A DNA stretch of 9,127 nucleotides, from positions 1 through 9,127 of the forward strand of contig NZ_CALLXM010000149.1 of assembly GCF_937875265.1 (NCBI RefSeq), read 5' to 3'. Both the position numbers and the translations under genes were made by a program. The notes beneath the pieces were generated by a model. The model did not search any database and was not told the origin of the DNA. It worked only from the letters and a program-made list of their open reading frames with translations. This document shows, piece after piece, positions 1-7,284 of the stretch; positions within the stretch are counted from its first letter, which is position 1; the number at the start of each line of letters is the position of its first letter. The stretch comes from an uncultured Acetobacter sp. (GTDB lineage: Bacteria > Pseudomonadota > Alphaproteobacteria > Acetobacterales > Acetobacteraceae).

Positions 1-434
1 GACAGCAGACGCTCCGGGGATACGTAGAGCAGGTCCACTCGCCCGGCAGCCAGATCGGCCCGGATTTTCGCGGCTTCATCACCATCCAGTTCGGAGTGAA
101 GTGCGGCGGCATTCACGCCAACCTGCCGTAACCCCGCCACCTGATCATCCATCAGGGCAATGAGCGGGGAAATGACCAACCCCATACCAGCGCGGCACAA
201 GGCAGGCACCTGATAGCAAATGCTCTTCCCGCCGCCTGTCGGCATCAGGACAAGAGCATCACGGCCGTTCATGACGCAGTCTACAGCCTGCCCCTGTAAA
301 CTCCGAAAGTCGGGAAAGCCGAAAACGGCATGCAGAACTTCTTTCGGGCTGACGCCCACAAACCGGTCACGCCCCCCGGCATCCCGCGCAAAAGCAGGGG
401 CCGGGGGTGTCATGTCGGTTTCAGTCTCGTTCAT
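1..434 (-). CDS. recQ: ATP-dependent DNA helicase RecQ, N-terminal part (cut by window edge)
   Basis: This is the first ~144 residues of a RecQ-family superfamily 2 helicase, which unwinds DNA 3'-5' in recombination and fork repair; the rest lies beyond position 1. The translation shows the aromatic/Q-type lead-in (FGFPDFRSLQGQAVDCVMNG), motif I/Walker A (MPTGGGKSICYQVPAL), motif Ia (VISPLIALMDDQV) and YVSPERLL near the end. Each is a good match to RecQ motifs at the expected spacing. The first ~25 residues are a poorly conserved, Pro/Ala-rich lead. The ATG at 432-434 begins six bases after the stop of the lipoprotein gene, so the two are probably co-transcribed; no strong Shine-Dalgarno is visible, which fits translational coupling. 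DEAH box, RQC and HRDC domains cannot be seen here. Confidence 0.93.
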   Translation of the reverse strand, partial: MNETETDMTPPAPAFARDAGGRDRFVGVSPKEVLHAVFGFPDFRSLQGQAVDCVMNGRDALVLMPTGGGKSICYQVPALCRAGMGLVISPLIALMDDQVAGLRQVGVNAAALHSELDGDEAAKIRADLAAGRVDLLYVSPERLL

Positions 435-440
435 ATAAAA

Positions 441-818
441 TTAGGGGCTTACCAGCTCAATTTCCACACGGCGTGCGCCCACAGTCATGCCTTCGCCATT
501 GGTGGGGGCACGGGGGGTCTGGCGGATGCGGTCACCTGACACACCATCTTCGTGCAATTCAGCAGCAACGAGTTTAGCACGCTGGATGGCAATAAGAGCG
601 TCAGCTGAGAGATCGCCCCCGGCGGCGGCATAGCCTTCAACCTGCACAATGCTGCCAGGGTGGCTCTGTGCTTTGCGCGCCGCTTCAGCAATGACGTTTT
701 TCGCAGTGTCATTCAGTTCCACAGACTGGTTGGAAAAGAAGACAACATATTTGCGCCCCGGCTGAGACGCACATGCAGCAAGAATGGAAAGGCTTAAAAG
801 AGGCAGCAAACGACGCAT
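441..818 (-). CDS. small OmpA-domain outer-membrane lipoprotein
   Basis: A 125-residue lipoprotein. Residues 1-16 form a type II signal peptide: MRR, a hydrophobic stretch, then lipobox LAAC with Cys16 as the lipidated residue. Residue +2 is Ala, so Lol sorting to the outer membrane is expected. Residues ~24-121 resemble a minimal OmpA C-terminal domain: KYVVFFSNQSVELND at the start, VQVEGYA, then QRAKLV and a terminal ARRVEIEL. In OmpA proteins this fold binds peptidoglycan diaminopimelate through an Asp and an Arg. Here the Arg is kept (Arg80), but the Asp position after GY reads Ala (residue 65). An upstream in-frame ATG at 875 would add 19 residues. The ATG at 818 is preferred because it places a normal signal peptide at the N-terminus and has GGGGA about nine bases upstream. 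It lies between cydC and recQ on the same strand, six bases before recQ. Specific role unknown. Confidence 0.85.
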   Translation of the reverse strand: MRRLLPLLSLSILAACASQPGRKYVVFFSNQSVELNDTAKNVIAEAARKAQSHPGSIVQVEGYAAAGGDLSADALIAIQRAKLVAAELHEDGVSGDRIRQTPRAPTNGEGMTVGARRVEIELVSP

Positions 819-868
819 GATGATGATCCCCAACACGACAAAACAGTCTATGAAATACAGTGATTGTG

Positions 869-887
869 CTCCCAAAACTTGTGGGAG
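869..887. repeat. short inverted repeat between cydC and the lipoprotein gene
   Basis: Perfect six-base arms CTCCCA and TGGGAG are separated by seven bases. On the transcribed (minus) strand this could form a small hairpin 50 bases after the cydC stop. No run of U follows, so it is not a convincing intrinsic terminator. It may be a weak attenuator, an mRNA processing hairpin or chance. Confidence 0.35.
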
Positions 888-939
888 ACCAGATATTCTC
901 TTCGTGCCCTGCGGTTAAAGAGGCGTCAACTGCTACGAC

Positions 940-2667
940 TCAGGCCGCTGCAGCCGCTGCTTTGCCTCCAGACAAACGCCAGATGCGGTCAAGTGATTCC
1001 ACACCAGTCAGGCGATGAGCGATCAGGATGACAGTTCGGCCTTCTGTGACTGTGTTAAGAGTACGCAGAAAATCCTGTTCCGTCTGCGCATCAAGCCCCG
1101 TGGCAGGTTCATCCAGAATGAGAATGGGGGCCTGTGTCAGCAGCGTACGGGCCAGCGCAATACGCCGCCCCTGCCCGCCTGACAACTTGATCCCACCTTC
1201 ACCCAGCCAGGTATCCAGCCCTTCCGGCAGGTTTTTCACCACATCTGCAACGGCAGCATCGTCAAGTGCTTTCCACAGATCATCTTCAGTCGCATCCGGG
1301 CGGCCAAGTAGCAGATTAGCGCGGATGGTATCATCAAACAGATGCGTAGCCTGAGACAGCCATGCAATGCGCCGACGCAGGGAGTCCGCGCGGATATGCG
1401 AAATCTCTTCACCGCCCAAAGTCATGCTGCCAGCTTCTGGTATGGCGGCTTTAAGCAGGAGTGCTGCGAGGCTGGATTTCCCCACGCCTGACGGACCAAG
1501 AATGGCCACCCGTGCACCTGCGGGAATATCCAGTGTCAGCCCGTCAAAAACCAGCGGACGCTGAGGTGACCAGCGAAACTTTACGCCTTCAAGGTGAATA
1601 TGGGTACCCGTGGGTGCGTCTGTCTGGGCTTCGACCTGTGCTGCGCTGGGCCCTCCTGCGGCAACTTCAACCACGCGCCGCGCCGCAGCACCCATTGCGC
1701 CCGCTTGCAGGCCTGCCCGAGTAAGAGCCGCCGCACTTTCAAAGGACGCAACGGTCAGGAACAAGCTTCCAACGGCGGCCAGAGCGGACACGTGCAGGGA
1801 GAACGCTCCGGCAGCAGCCAGCAGAACCAGAAAAATTGCCGCCTGACCGCATAGAAAAGCTGAAGCATTTGCATAAGCGGCTCGGCGCGCCAGCCGCATC
1901 TGCCCGGTAAGCAGCGAGGCATCGTCTGCCTGAACATGAGACAGAATACGCCCTTCCGCCCCAAAGGCGCGGATTTCCCGCAGGCCACCCACCAGATCAA
2001 GAACGCCAATCCGCAAAGCTGCGAGGCTTTTCCCCAGACGCTCGCCTTCCGCCCGGCCAGACCGTGCAATCAGGTAAGGGACCAGAAATGCGGAGCTTGC
2101 AAACAGTGCCCCAACCAGCACGGCAAGCAAAATGCTCTGCTGCCCCAGTTGGAAAACCAGAATGGGAAGTGTCAGGCACGCACAGGCGAAAGGCACCAGA
2201 ATGCGTAGATACAGACCATCCAACGTGCCAACGTCCGATACCAGACGTGAGAGCATGTCCCCTGCACGCCGGAAACCGAGCCCGGCTGCGGCCCCTTGTG
2301 CCAGAGAGTGGAAAAACCACACGCGCAGGTCAGCCAGCGCACGGAACATGGCATCATGTGTAAACAGCCGCTCTGCATAACGCAGAATGACACGCCCGCC
2401 TCCGACCCAGCGCAGCAGCGCAGTGGTAATGACGACTTCCCCCAACACACTACTGGCCAGTCGTAGACCTGAAGTTTGCATGAGAACCAGCCCAAGGCAG
2501 AGTGCTACCAGCGCCAGCATGACACCGATAAGCAGCCGGGGGACCTGTTTGTGCCAAAGGCCCAGAATGCGCATAATAGCTTGGCGATCTGTTAGAACTG
2601 GCGTGCCGGTCTCAACCTGGCTGGTGGCTATAACGGGAGAAGGAGGTGTCTGGTCTAAAGGTGTCAT
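940..2667 (-). CDS. cydC: CydC subunit of the CydDC ABC exporter (haem/thiol, cytochrome bd assembly)
   Basis: A 575-residue ABC half-transporter with fused membrane and ATPase domains. Residues ~40-315 hold about six hydrophobic segments and the CydC-typical stretch RYAERLFTHDAMFRALADLR (98-117). The ATPase has Walker A GPSGVGKS (391-398), Q-loop Gln439, signature LSGGQ (495-499), Walker B ILILDE with catalytic Glu520, and switch His551, all intact. With CydD it forms an inner-membrane heterodimer. In E. coli that complex is required for functional cytochrome bd and c-type cytochromes, and it has been described both as a cysteine/glutathione exporter and, from later structural work, as a haem transporter. 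The reading frame stays open to an ATG at 2847, but that would overlap cydD by 179 bases. The ATG at 2667 begins one base after the cydD stop, with GGAG nine bases upstream, so coupled translation is likely. The C-terminus is an Ala-rich tail. Confidence 0.92.
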   Translation of the reverse strand: MTPLDQTPPSPVIATSQVETGTPVLTDRQAIMRILGLWHKQVPRLLIGVMLALVALCLGLVLMQTSGLRLASSVLGEVVITTALLRWVGGGRVILRYAERLFTHDAMFRALADLRVWFFHSLAQGAAAGLGFRRAGDMLSRLVSDVGTLDGLYLRILVPFACACLTLPILVFQLGQQSILLAVLVGALFASSAFLVPYLIARSGRAEGERLGKSLAALRIGVLDLVGGLREIRAFGAEGRILSHVQADDASLLTGQMRLARRAAYANASAFLCGQAAIFLVLLAAAGAFSLHVSALAAVGSLFLTVASFESAAALTRAGLQAGAMGAAARRVVEVAAGGPSAAQVEAQTDAPTGTHIHLEGVKFRWSPQRPLVFDGLTLDIPAGARVAILGPSGVGKSSLAALLLKAAIPEAGSMTLGGEEISHIRADSLRRRIAWLSQATHLFDDTIRANLLLGRPDATEDDLWKALDDAAVADVVKNLPEGLDTWLGEGGIKLSGGQGRRIALARTLLTQAPILILDEPATGLDAQTEQDFLRTLNTVTEGRTVILIAHRLTGVESLDRIWRLSGGKAAAAAA

Positions 2668-2668
2668 C

Positions 2669-4390
2669 TCATGCGGCTCCCTGCCGTGCCGCAACGTGCC
2701 CTGCCTGAAGATCAACGCGCCGACCGTTAAACATATGTACGGCGGCTGAGTGTGTGGCGAGAACAACGGTCCTGCGTAACGCCAGGCGTTGCAGGCTTTC
2801 GAAAACGCTTTTCTCAGTTGCCGGATCAAGATGCGCTGTGGGTTCATCCAGCAGTAGGATGGGGGCGTTCTTCAGGTAAGCACGGGCAATGGCAATGCGC
2901 TGAGCCTGCCCACCGGAAAGGCCGAAGCCCCCTTCCCCAATCCGCGTTTCCAATCCATCCGGCAAGGACGGCAAAAACTGATCTACGGCGGCTGCCTTGA
3001 CCGCAGCCAGCAGGTCAGCCTCATCCGCATCGGTGCGGGCAAATAGAATGTTGTCTTTTAGCGTCCCGGCAAAAAGAACGGGTCTCTGCCCGATCCATGA
3101 CACCATGCGGGACAGGGAATCTGGCACAATACTTTCCAGAGGAGCACCGTTCAGCCGCACACTCCCGCTATCAGGCTGAATGAAGCCAAGCAGCAGTTCC
3201 ATGATGGTGGATTTACCAGAACCGGAAGGCCCCGCCAGAATCAGGGTTTCTCCGGCAGGCACGGTAAAGCTGACATGGTCCAGCGCAGGCCCGCGCGCGG
3301 GGTCCCATGTAAAGCAGACATCTTCCAGAGAAATCATGATGCCGGAGGCGCTCACGGTACGCGCACCCTCAGGTGACGGACGCTGCTGGGCTTCAGGCAG
3401 GTCCAGAATGGCTGTAGCAGCACCCTGTGCGTGGGCGCGATCCTGATAAGCCAAGGCTAGTCCACGGAGTGGAGCAAAAAACTCCGGGATAACCAGCAGC
3501 ACGAACAGCCCGCTGGTGAGTGTATACGTCAGAGCTGGAGAGGCCCCGCCAGAAAGCAGAGCCATAGCCTGCCGTCCGTCCATAATTGCGATTAGCACCA
3601 GAGCTATAACCATGGCGCAATCAATGGACGCGGAAGACAGAAACGCGACCCGCAGAACCTTCATAGTACGCTGCCGTAGTTCGTCAGCCGCCTGCCCCAG
3701 CCGCTGCGTTTCATCATCCGCGCGCCCTGCCAGCACAATGGTGGCAATACCTTTCACGCGGTCCAGAAAGCGAGCCTGAAGGCGGGTCATGGCCAGAAAC
3801 TGATTCCGGGAGGCCATGGCGGCACCAATGCCAAACAAAGCCTGCCCGAACGGCACAGATGCGCCGCACAACCCGAGCACCAGAGCTGCGTAAGGCTGAA
3901 TGAACCCGACCGGTAGCAGAATAAGAATGGGCGCCATATACCACAGGACAGAGGCCGGCACCCAGCGGGCAAAAAAGCCATCCAGAGCTTCTACGCGGTC
4001 TACGGCGATATTCGCCAGTTCACCACTATGGGTTTTGCGGAGTAACGCCGGGCCACCTGTCAGGATAGAGGCCAGAACCTCACCGCGCAGCCTGCGCCGG
4101 GCATCAATCCCGGCTTTGGCTGCGGCTGTATCACTCAGTGCCATAATAAGGGCACGAATGAAGGCTAGCACCGCAAAAGTGAATACTGGCCACAGCGCAA
4201 GCGCGTTCGCCCCTGCCCCCGACACAAGGCCGACAAGGGCATGGCCGAGAACACTTGCTACACACCATGCCTGCCCAACACCCAGAAGGCATGACAATAG
4301 CCCGAAAGCCACAACCGGCCGTGCTGCCTGACGCCCCAGACGGGACTGTGTCCGCGTCCAGCCACGTATCGCTGCTTTGTTACCACTCAT
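2669..4390 (-). CDS. cydD: CydD subunit of the CydDC ABC exporter
   Basis: A 573-residue ABC half-transporter, partner of the cydC product directly downstream. Residues ~25-310 contain about six hydrophobic segments and the CydD-typical sequence IPEFFAPLRGLALAYQDRAH (301-320). The ATPase domain is complete: Walker A GPSGSGKS (387-394), Q-loop Gln435, signature LSGGQ (491-495), Walker B ILLLDE with Glu516, and switch His547 in ATHS. Both half-transporters therefore appear to keep a full catalytic set. CydD is the first gene of the probable cydDC-lipoprotein-recQ transcription unit. Its ATG at 4390 has no clear Shine-Dalgarno. The 131 bases between it and the kinase stop show no clear intrinsic terminator on the transcribed strand, so read-through from the stress-response operon cannot be excluded. 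Assignment of CydD against CydC rests on these motifs and on the usual cydD-cydC order. Confidence 0.91.
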   Translation of the reverse strand: MSGNKAAIRGWTRTQSRLGRQAARPVVAFGLLSCLLGVGQAWCVASVLGHALVGLVSGAGANALALWPVFTFAVLAFIRALIMALSDTAAAKAGIDARRRLRGEVLASILTGGPALLRKTHSGELANIAVDRVEALDGFFARWVPASVLWYMAPILILLPVGFIQPYAALVLGLCGASVPFGQALFGIGAAMASRNQFLAMTRLQARFLDRVKGIATIVLAGRADDETQRLGQAADELRQRTMKVLRVAFLSSASIDCAMVIALVLIAIMDGRQAMALLSGGASPALTYTLTSGLFVLLVIPEFFAPLRGLALAYQDRAHAQGAATAILDLPEAQQRPSPEGARTVSASGIMISLEDVCFTWDPARGPALDHVSFTVPAGETLILAGPSGSGKSTIMELLLGFIQPDSGSVRLNGAPLESIVPDSLSRMVSWIGQRPVLFAGTLKDNILFARTDADEADLLAAVKAAAVDQFLPSLPDGLETRIGEGGFGLSGGQAQRIAIARAYLKNAPILLLDEPTAHLDPATEKSVFESLQRLALRRTVVLATHSAAVHMFNGRRVDLQAGHVAARQGAA

Positions 4391-4521
4391 AATCTAGGCA
4401 TTTATACCGGACAGCGAGGGACGCAAACACTTAAGGACGCTGCTCCCGGCTGCGGGCAGAGCATAGCGCCCATGTCCCAACAGATCCGTCGCCTTTTTTT
4501 GCTCATTCACAAGACAGTTTT

Positions 4522-6258
4522 TCATTCTCTCGCCAGTGGGAACACAAATTTATAGACGGTCCCATTATCGCCGCTACGAAAGAGCTGTGCATTCAGTTGC
4601 CGCGCAAACCCGCGAATTAGTTTTCTGCCAATGCCGTGCCGTCCATCCGGTGGAGCTTCATCAAAGTCACACCCGATTCCATTATCTGCGATTGTCAGGG
4701 TAACAATATTATCTACTAGCCTGAGCTCAACGGAAATGGTGCCGCGTCGTCCGTCTGGAAAGGCATATTTAATGGAATTAGTAACAATTTCGGTCATGAT
4801 CAGAGCCAGAGGGACGGCCTGATCCGGGTTCATCCGGAAATCATCAGATTCGACCTTGAGCGTAATCCGCCCGGTTTCACCCTCTCCTGCAACATGCAGC
4901 GTCTGTTCGCACAGTTCTCTGAGGAAGCTGGCCATATCCAGACTATCCAGTCGATCTTCTGCGTAGAGCGTTTTATGCAGCGTAGCCAAAGCCCGTACCC
5001 TGTCGCGCGCAAGGGCAAACTCTGCCCGCACTTCAGGGTGAGAAATACGACTGGCCTGCAAATTCAGCAACGAGGCTACAATCTGAAGATTATTTTTCAC
5101 CCGATGATGAATTTCACGCATCAGAAGTTCCTGATGCGCCATAGCCTTGTTCAGCCGTGCTTCATGCCGACTTAACCGGCGGGTAGCGCGGGTAAATGCC
5201 TGCCCAAGGCGTTGCAACTCCAGCGGCATGGAGCGCGTGATCCGGGCATCAAAAACGCCTTCCATCTGCCACTTCTGCACGGAATAAGTCAGGCGGCGCA
5301 GTGGCCAGACCAGAACGATATTCGCGGCTAGCGTCACCCCAATCAGGCCTGCGACCAGAAGGATCATCAGAGCCGAAATTTCCAGCACCATGGTGTGCAG
5401 GGCATCAGCTTCTCGCGGCGTCCTTTGCGTGGCCACCAAGATGTCTGCACCGCCAGCAATGCCCCCTAGAGCATAACCGCCTTCAGCTGTTGGTATGGAG
5501 ACGACCGAGCCTTCACTGGCATTAAGTTTTTCCTGCAACTGATGCACCATGCCCGCAGGCGGTGGCATCCAGTGGCAATCCGTGCAGACAGAAGATAGTG
5601 TTCCATCCTGATTGACCAGCCAGGCCTGTAAAGGATTGCTTTCATCTGAAAAGGCCTGCCACCCAGCACCATTAGCCAGATAGGCTGCTTTTCTGGAAAG
5701 CTGCAAAATACCAACGAGATAGCCGCGTGTTTCCGGAATGGAGAGGAAAATGGCCGGGACCGTAATGCGCAGAAAAGACCCTTTAGAATCCGGGTTTCCA
5801 TCTTCTTGCACAGCTTCCAGCAAGGTGCCCTGAAAAGACGGGGCTGGTTCAGCAACCCCGATTTCGCGGCATTCACTTCCCGGAGGTACGATGGTCTGGA
5901 TAACCTGACCATCACCATCCAGAATTCCCAGAAAACAGTAGCGCTGGCCGCTCATCGTTTCAGCCAGACGCAGGGCGTGCCCTATCTGTTCAGGGGTAAG
6001 CCCCATGCCACCGATGGTTTCCAGCGCACTGCGCAGGCGGTCAGTATCATGCCGAAACTGGAGGTCCAGCCGGGCAATGGCCGTGGCAGCACGCTGAGCG
6101 CTGCCAACCATGAGTTCATTATAGTTATGAAGGGCCAGAACGGCACTGATCGACAAAACCGGAATGCCGGAAAGGCAGATCAGCAGCCGCATCCGCGCGC
6201 TGGTGGTTGCAAAAATATGGCCCATCCCAGACAGCAGGGAGAGAAAGAAGTAGCGCAT
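4522..6258 (-). CDS. membrane sensor histidine kinase, HisKA_2 type (probable PhyR kinase)
   Basis: A 578-residue inner-membrane kinase. Membrane segments lie at ~24-43 and ~289-318 and flank a ~245-residue periplasmic sensor region of the dCache/PDC size class. After the second segment come a HAMP-like linker (~318-370) and the HisKA_2 box LLMREIHHRVKNNLQIVASL (378-397). The phospho-acceptor is probably His385 of HRVKNN. The ATPase follows: N-box MTEIVTNSIKYAFPDG (488-503), G1 ADNGIG (524-529), G2 HGIGRKLIRGF (541-551). HisKA_2/HWE kinases are the usual phosphodonors for PhyR, and this gene follows nepR, so a GSR role is likely. The sensor region holds Cys108, Cys130 and a CTDCH sequence (225-229). 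The frame is open to a TTG at 6321 that would overlap nepR by 23 bases. ATG 6258 is preferred because of the purine-rich AAGGAGAGAAGG before it, although its spacing (12 bases) is long. Confidence 0.88.
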   Translation of the reverse strand: MRYFFLSLLSGMGHIFATTSARMRLLICLSGIPVLSISAVLALHNYNELMVGSAQRAATAIARLDLQFRHDTDRLRSALETIGGMGLTPEQIGHALRLAETMSGQRYCFLGILDGDGQVIQTIVPPGSECREIGVAEPAPSFQGTLLEAVQEDGNPDSKGSFLRITVPAIFLSIPETRGYLVGILQLSRKAAYLANGAGWQAFSDESNPLQAWLVNQDGTLSSVCTDCHWMPPPAGMVHQLQEKLNASEGSVVSIPTAEGGYALGGIAGGADILVATQRTPREADALHTMVLEISALMILLVAGLIGVTLAANIVLVWPLRRLTYSVQKWQMEGVFDARITRSMPLELQRLGQAFTRATRRLSRHEARLNKAMAHQELLMREIHHRVKNNLQIVASLLNLQASRISHPEVRAEFALARDRVRALATLHKTLYAEDRLDSLDMASFLRELCEQTLHVAGEGETGRITLKVESDDFRMNPDQAVPLALIMTEIVTNSIKYAFPDGRRGTISVELRLVDNIVTLTIADNGIGCDFDEAPPDGRHGIGRKLIRGFARQLNAQLFRSGDNGTVYKFVFPLARE

Positions 6259-6298
6259 TGAGCGCCAGCGCCTTCTCTCCTTTCTCCGCTGATCGGAG

Positions 6299-6454
6299 TT
6301 ATTCTCCGCGATCGTCTTCAATCAGTTTCAGCAATTCTTCTGGAATGGGCTCATTGGCCACGTCATCGAAAAGCTGATGGAGCCCGCGCTTCAACCAGAG
6401 ATCAAAGGCCTGATCGGATGTCGTCTCTGGTTTTTTCGTCGGCTTTTTATTCAT
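6299..6454 (-). CDS. nepR: NepR anti-sigma factor of the general stress response
   Basis: A 51-residue protein. Residues 16-48 (AFDLWLKRGLHQLFDDVANE followed by PIPEELLKLIEDD) match the NepR core: two amphipathic helices joined by a conserved NEP(V/I)P turn. NepR clamps EcfG in unstressed cells and is pulled away by phosphorylated PhyR. The N-terminus is short and Lys-rich, the C-terminus acidic. The start is uncertain. The ATG at 6454 has GGACAAG at good spacing. An ATG at 6466 adds four residues but has no ribosome binding site. The frame is open much further upstream, into the sigma gene. nepR sits between the sigma gene at 6597-7169 and the kinase, all on one strand, as expected for a sigma/anti-sigma pair. 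Confidence 0.85.
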   Translation of the reverse strand: MNKKPTKKPETTSDQAFDLWLKRGLHQLFDDVANEPIPEELLKLIEDDRGE

Positions 6455-6596
6455 GGTCTTGTCCATCTGGTGGTACCGCCGCACCCGGCCTGATGGAAAG
6501 GTCACATCGTCTGCGTAAGTCATCATCTGACATGCCCAAGCCCGCTCAGTCTCTTCCACGTCTTCTGGTGAGCGAAAGCCCACACTCTCCTGTTGG

Positions 6597-7169
6597 TCAG
6601 ATGGCTTTGGAAGCGTTCTGACCCTCTTTCCGACTGAGCTTGCGGCGCAGTGTGACTGCCTGCGCTTTAAGCCGATCGTTCCCGACGTGCTCTTCACCTG
6701 TCATCCAGATTTCAAGCTGTCGTCTTGCCCGGAATACACGACTTTTGGCTGTACCAACAGCGCATCCGGCAACATCTGCCAGTTCCTGATAGCTCATTCC
6801 TTCAATCACACCCAGAACCAGAGCTTCCCGCTGGTCGTCTGGCAGACGTGCAAGGGCTGCATCCAGATCTTTTAGAACGATCCGGTCTTCATGCGGGGCA
6901 TTGGTTGCCAGAAAAGAAGCGGGCATGTCGTCTATATCGGTCGTATCGCGTTTTTTGCGCAGATCAGAAATAAAGCGGTTGCGTAGAATGCGATGCATCC
7001 ACGCTGCAAAGTTTGTGCCCGGCGCAAAGCTGTTCTGGGCAGACAGTGCATTGCAAACGGCATCTTGCACCAGATCTTCCGCAGCGGCTCGGTTGCGGGT
7101 GAGTGCAAGAGCCTGAACGCGCAGTTTAGGGAGAATTCCGATAACCTGATCGTGGAATGAAAGTGTCAT
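6597..7169 (-). CDS. ecfG: EcfG-type ECF sigma factor (nepR-proximal paralogue)
   Basis: A 190-residue extracytoplasmic-function sigma factor. Region 2 spans ~10-75, with EDLVQDAVCNAL (31-42) and FAAWMHRILRNRFISDLRKK (54-73). Region 4 spans ~100-153, with LPDDQREALVLGVIEGMSYQ (109-128) followed by a helix-turn-helix with GTAKSRVFRARRQL. The order and wording fit the EcfG (ECF15) group, which directs RNA polymerase to stress promoters and is held by NepR. An in-frame ATG at 7193 would add eight residues. The ATG at 7169 is chosen because GGAGG lies exactly eight bases upstream. A ~35-residue, basic C-terminal tail (155-190) extends beyond region 4. It is the first gene of the sigma-nepR-kinase operon and has an EcfG-like promoter upstream, suggesting autoregulation. 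A second EcfG-like gene lies just upstream. Confidence 0.88.
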   Translation of the reverse strand: MTLSFHDQVIGILPKLRVQALALTRNRAAAEDLVQDAVCNALSAQNSFAPGTNFAAWMHRILRNRFISDLRKKRDTTDIDDMPASFLATNAPHEDRIVLKDLDAALARLPDDQREALVLGVIEGMSYQELADVAGCAVGTAKSRVFRARRQLEIWMTGEEHVGNDRLKAQAVTLRRKLSRKEGQNASKAI

Positions 7170-7177
7170 GGTCTTTT

Positions 7178-7182
7178 CCTCC
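7178..7182 (-). promoter_or_regulatory. strong Shine-Dalgarno of the nepR-proximal sigma gene
   Basis: GGAGG on the minus strand, eight bases before the ATG at 7169. It decides the start of this sigma gene over the in-frame ATG at 7193, which has no such site. Confidence 0.8.
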
Positions 7183-7219
7183 GCCATTTGCATTGTCTTG
7201 CAGGAAGAATGAATGGCGG

Positions 7220-7244
7220 GACGGAAAAGTTACGCCGACGTTCA
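7220..7244 (-). promoter_or_regulatory. putative EcfG-dependent promoter (TGAAC-N16-CGTC)
   Basis: Read on the minus strand, TGAAC (7244-7240), a 16-base spacer and CGTC (7223-7220) match the published EcfG consensus (GGAAC, 16-17 bases, CGTT) at four of five and three of four positions. The site lies about 50 bases before the ATG of the nepR-proximal sigma gene. EcfG loci are commonly autoregulated, which supports the call, but the match is imperfect and unverified. Confidence 0.4.
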
Positions 7245-7284
7245 AAAAAATCGTTCACTAAAATGTTACATTCATTGGGGCGAC

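Noticed and set aside
2668..2847. 60-residue N-terminal extension of CydC starting at ATG 2847
   Set aside because: It would overlap the 3' end of cydD by 179 bases in a shadow frame and does not resemble CydC. The ATG at 2667, one base after the cydD stop and with GGAG upstream, is better supported.
4401..4406. TATAAA on the minus strand as the -10 element of a cydD promoter
   Set aside because: It lies only ten bases before the cydD ATG, which would give an almost leaderless message, and no matching -35 is present at 16-18 bases.
4494..4500. Run of seven T on the plus strand as a terminator
   Set aside because: It faces the plus strand, where no gene ends. There is no adjacent GC-rich hairpin.
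4391..4521. Possible small RNA or EcfG promoter between the kinase and cydD
   Set aside because: The nearest match (GGAGC and CGTC) has an 18-base spacer and weak boxes, and no stable terminator-bounded structure is visible.
6259..6321. TTG start of the kinase at 6321
   Set aside because: It is possible but overlaps nepR and lacks a ribosome binding site. The very basic residues it adds are encoded by the purine-rich stretch that looks like the Shine-Dalgarno for the ATG at 6258. It is noted as an alternative only.
7244..7250. Seven-base A/T run downstream of the second sigma gene as an intrinsic terminator
   Set aside because: On the minus strand the T-run is preceded by the AT-rich palindrome AATGTAACATT rather than a stable GC stem, so termination is doubtful.
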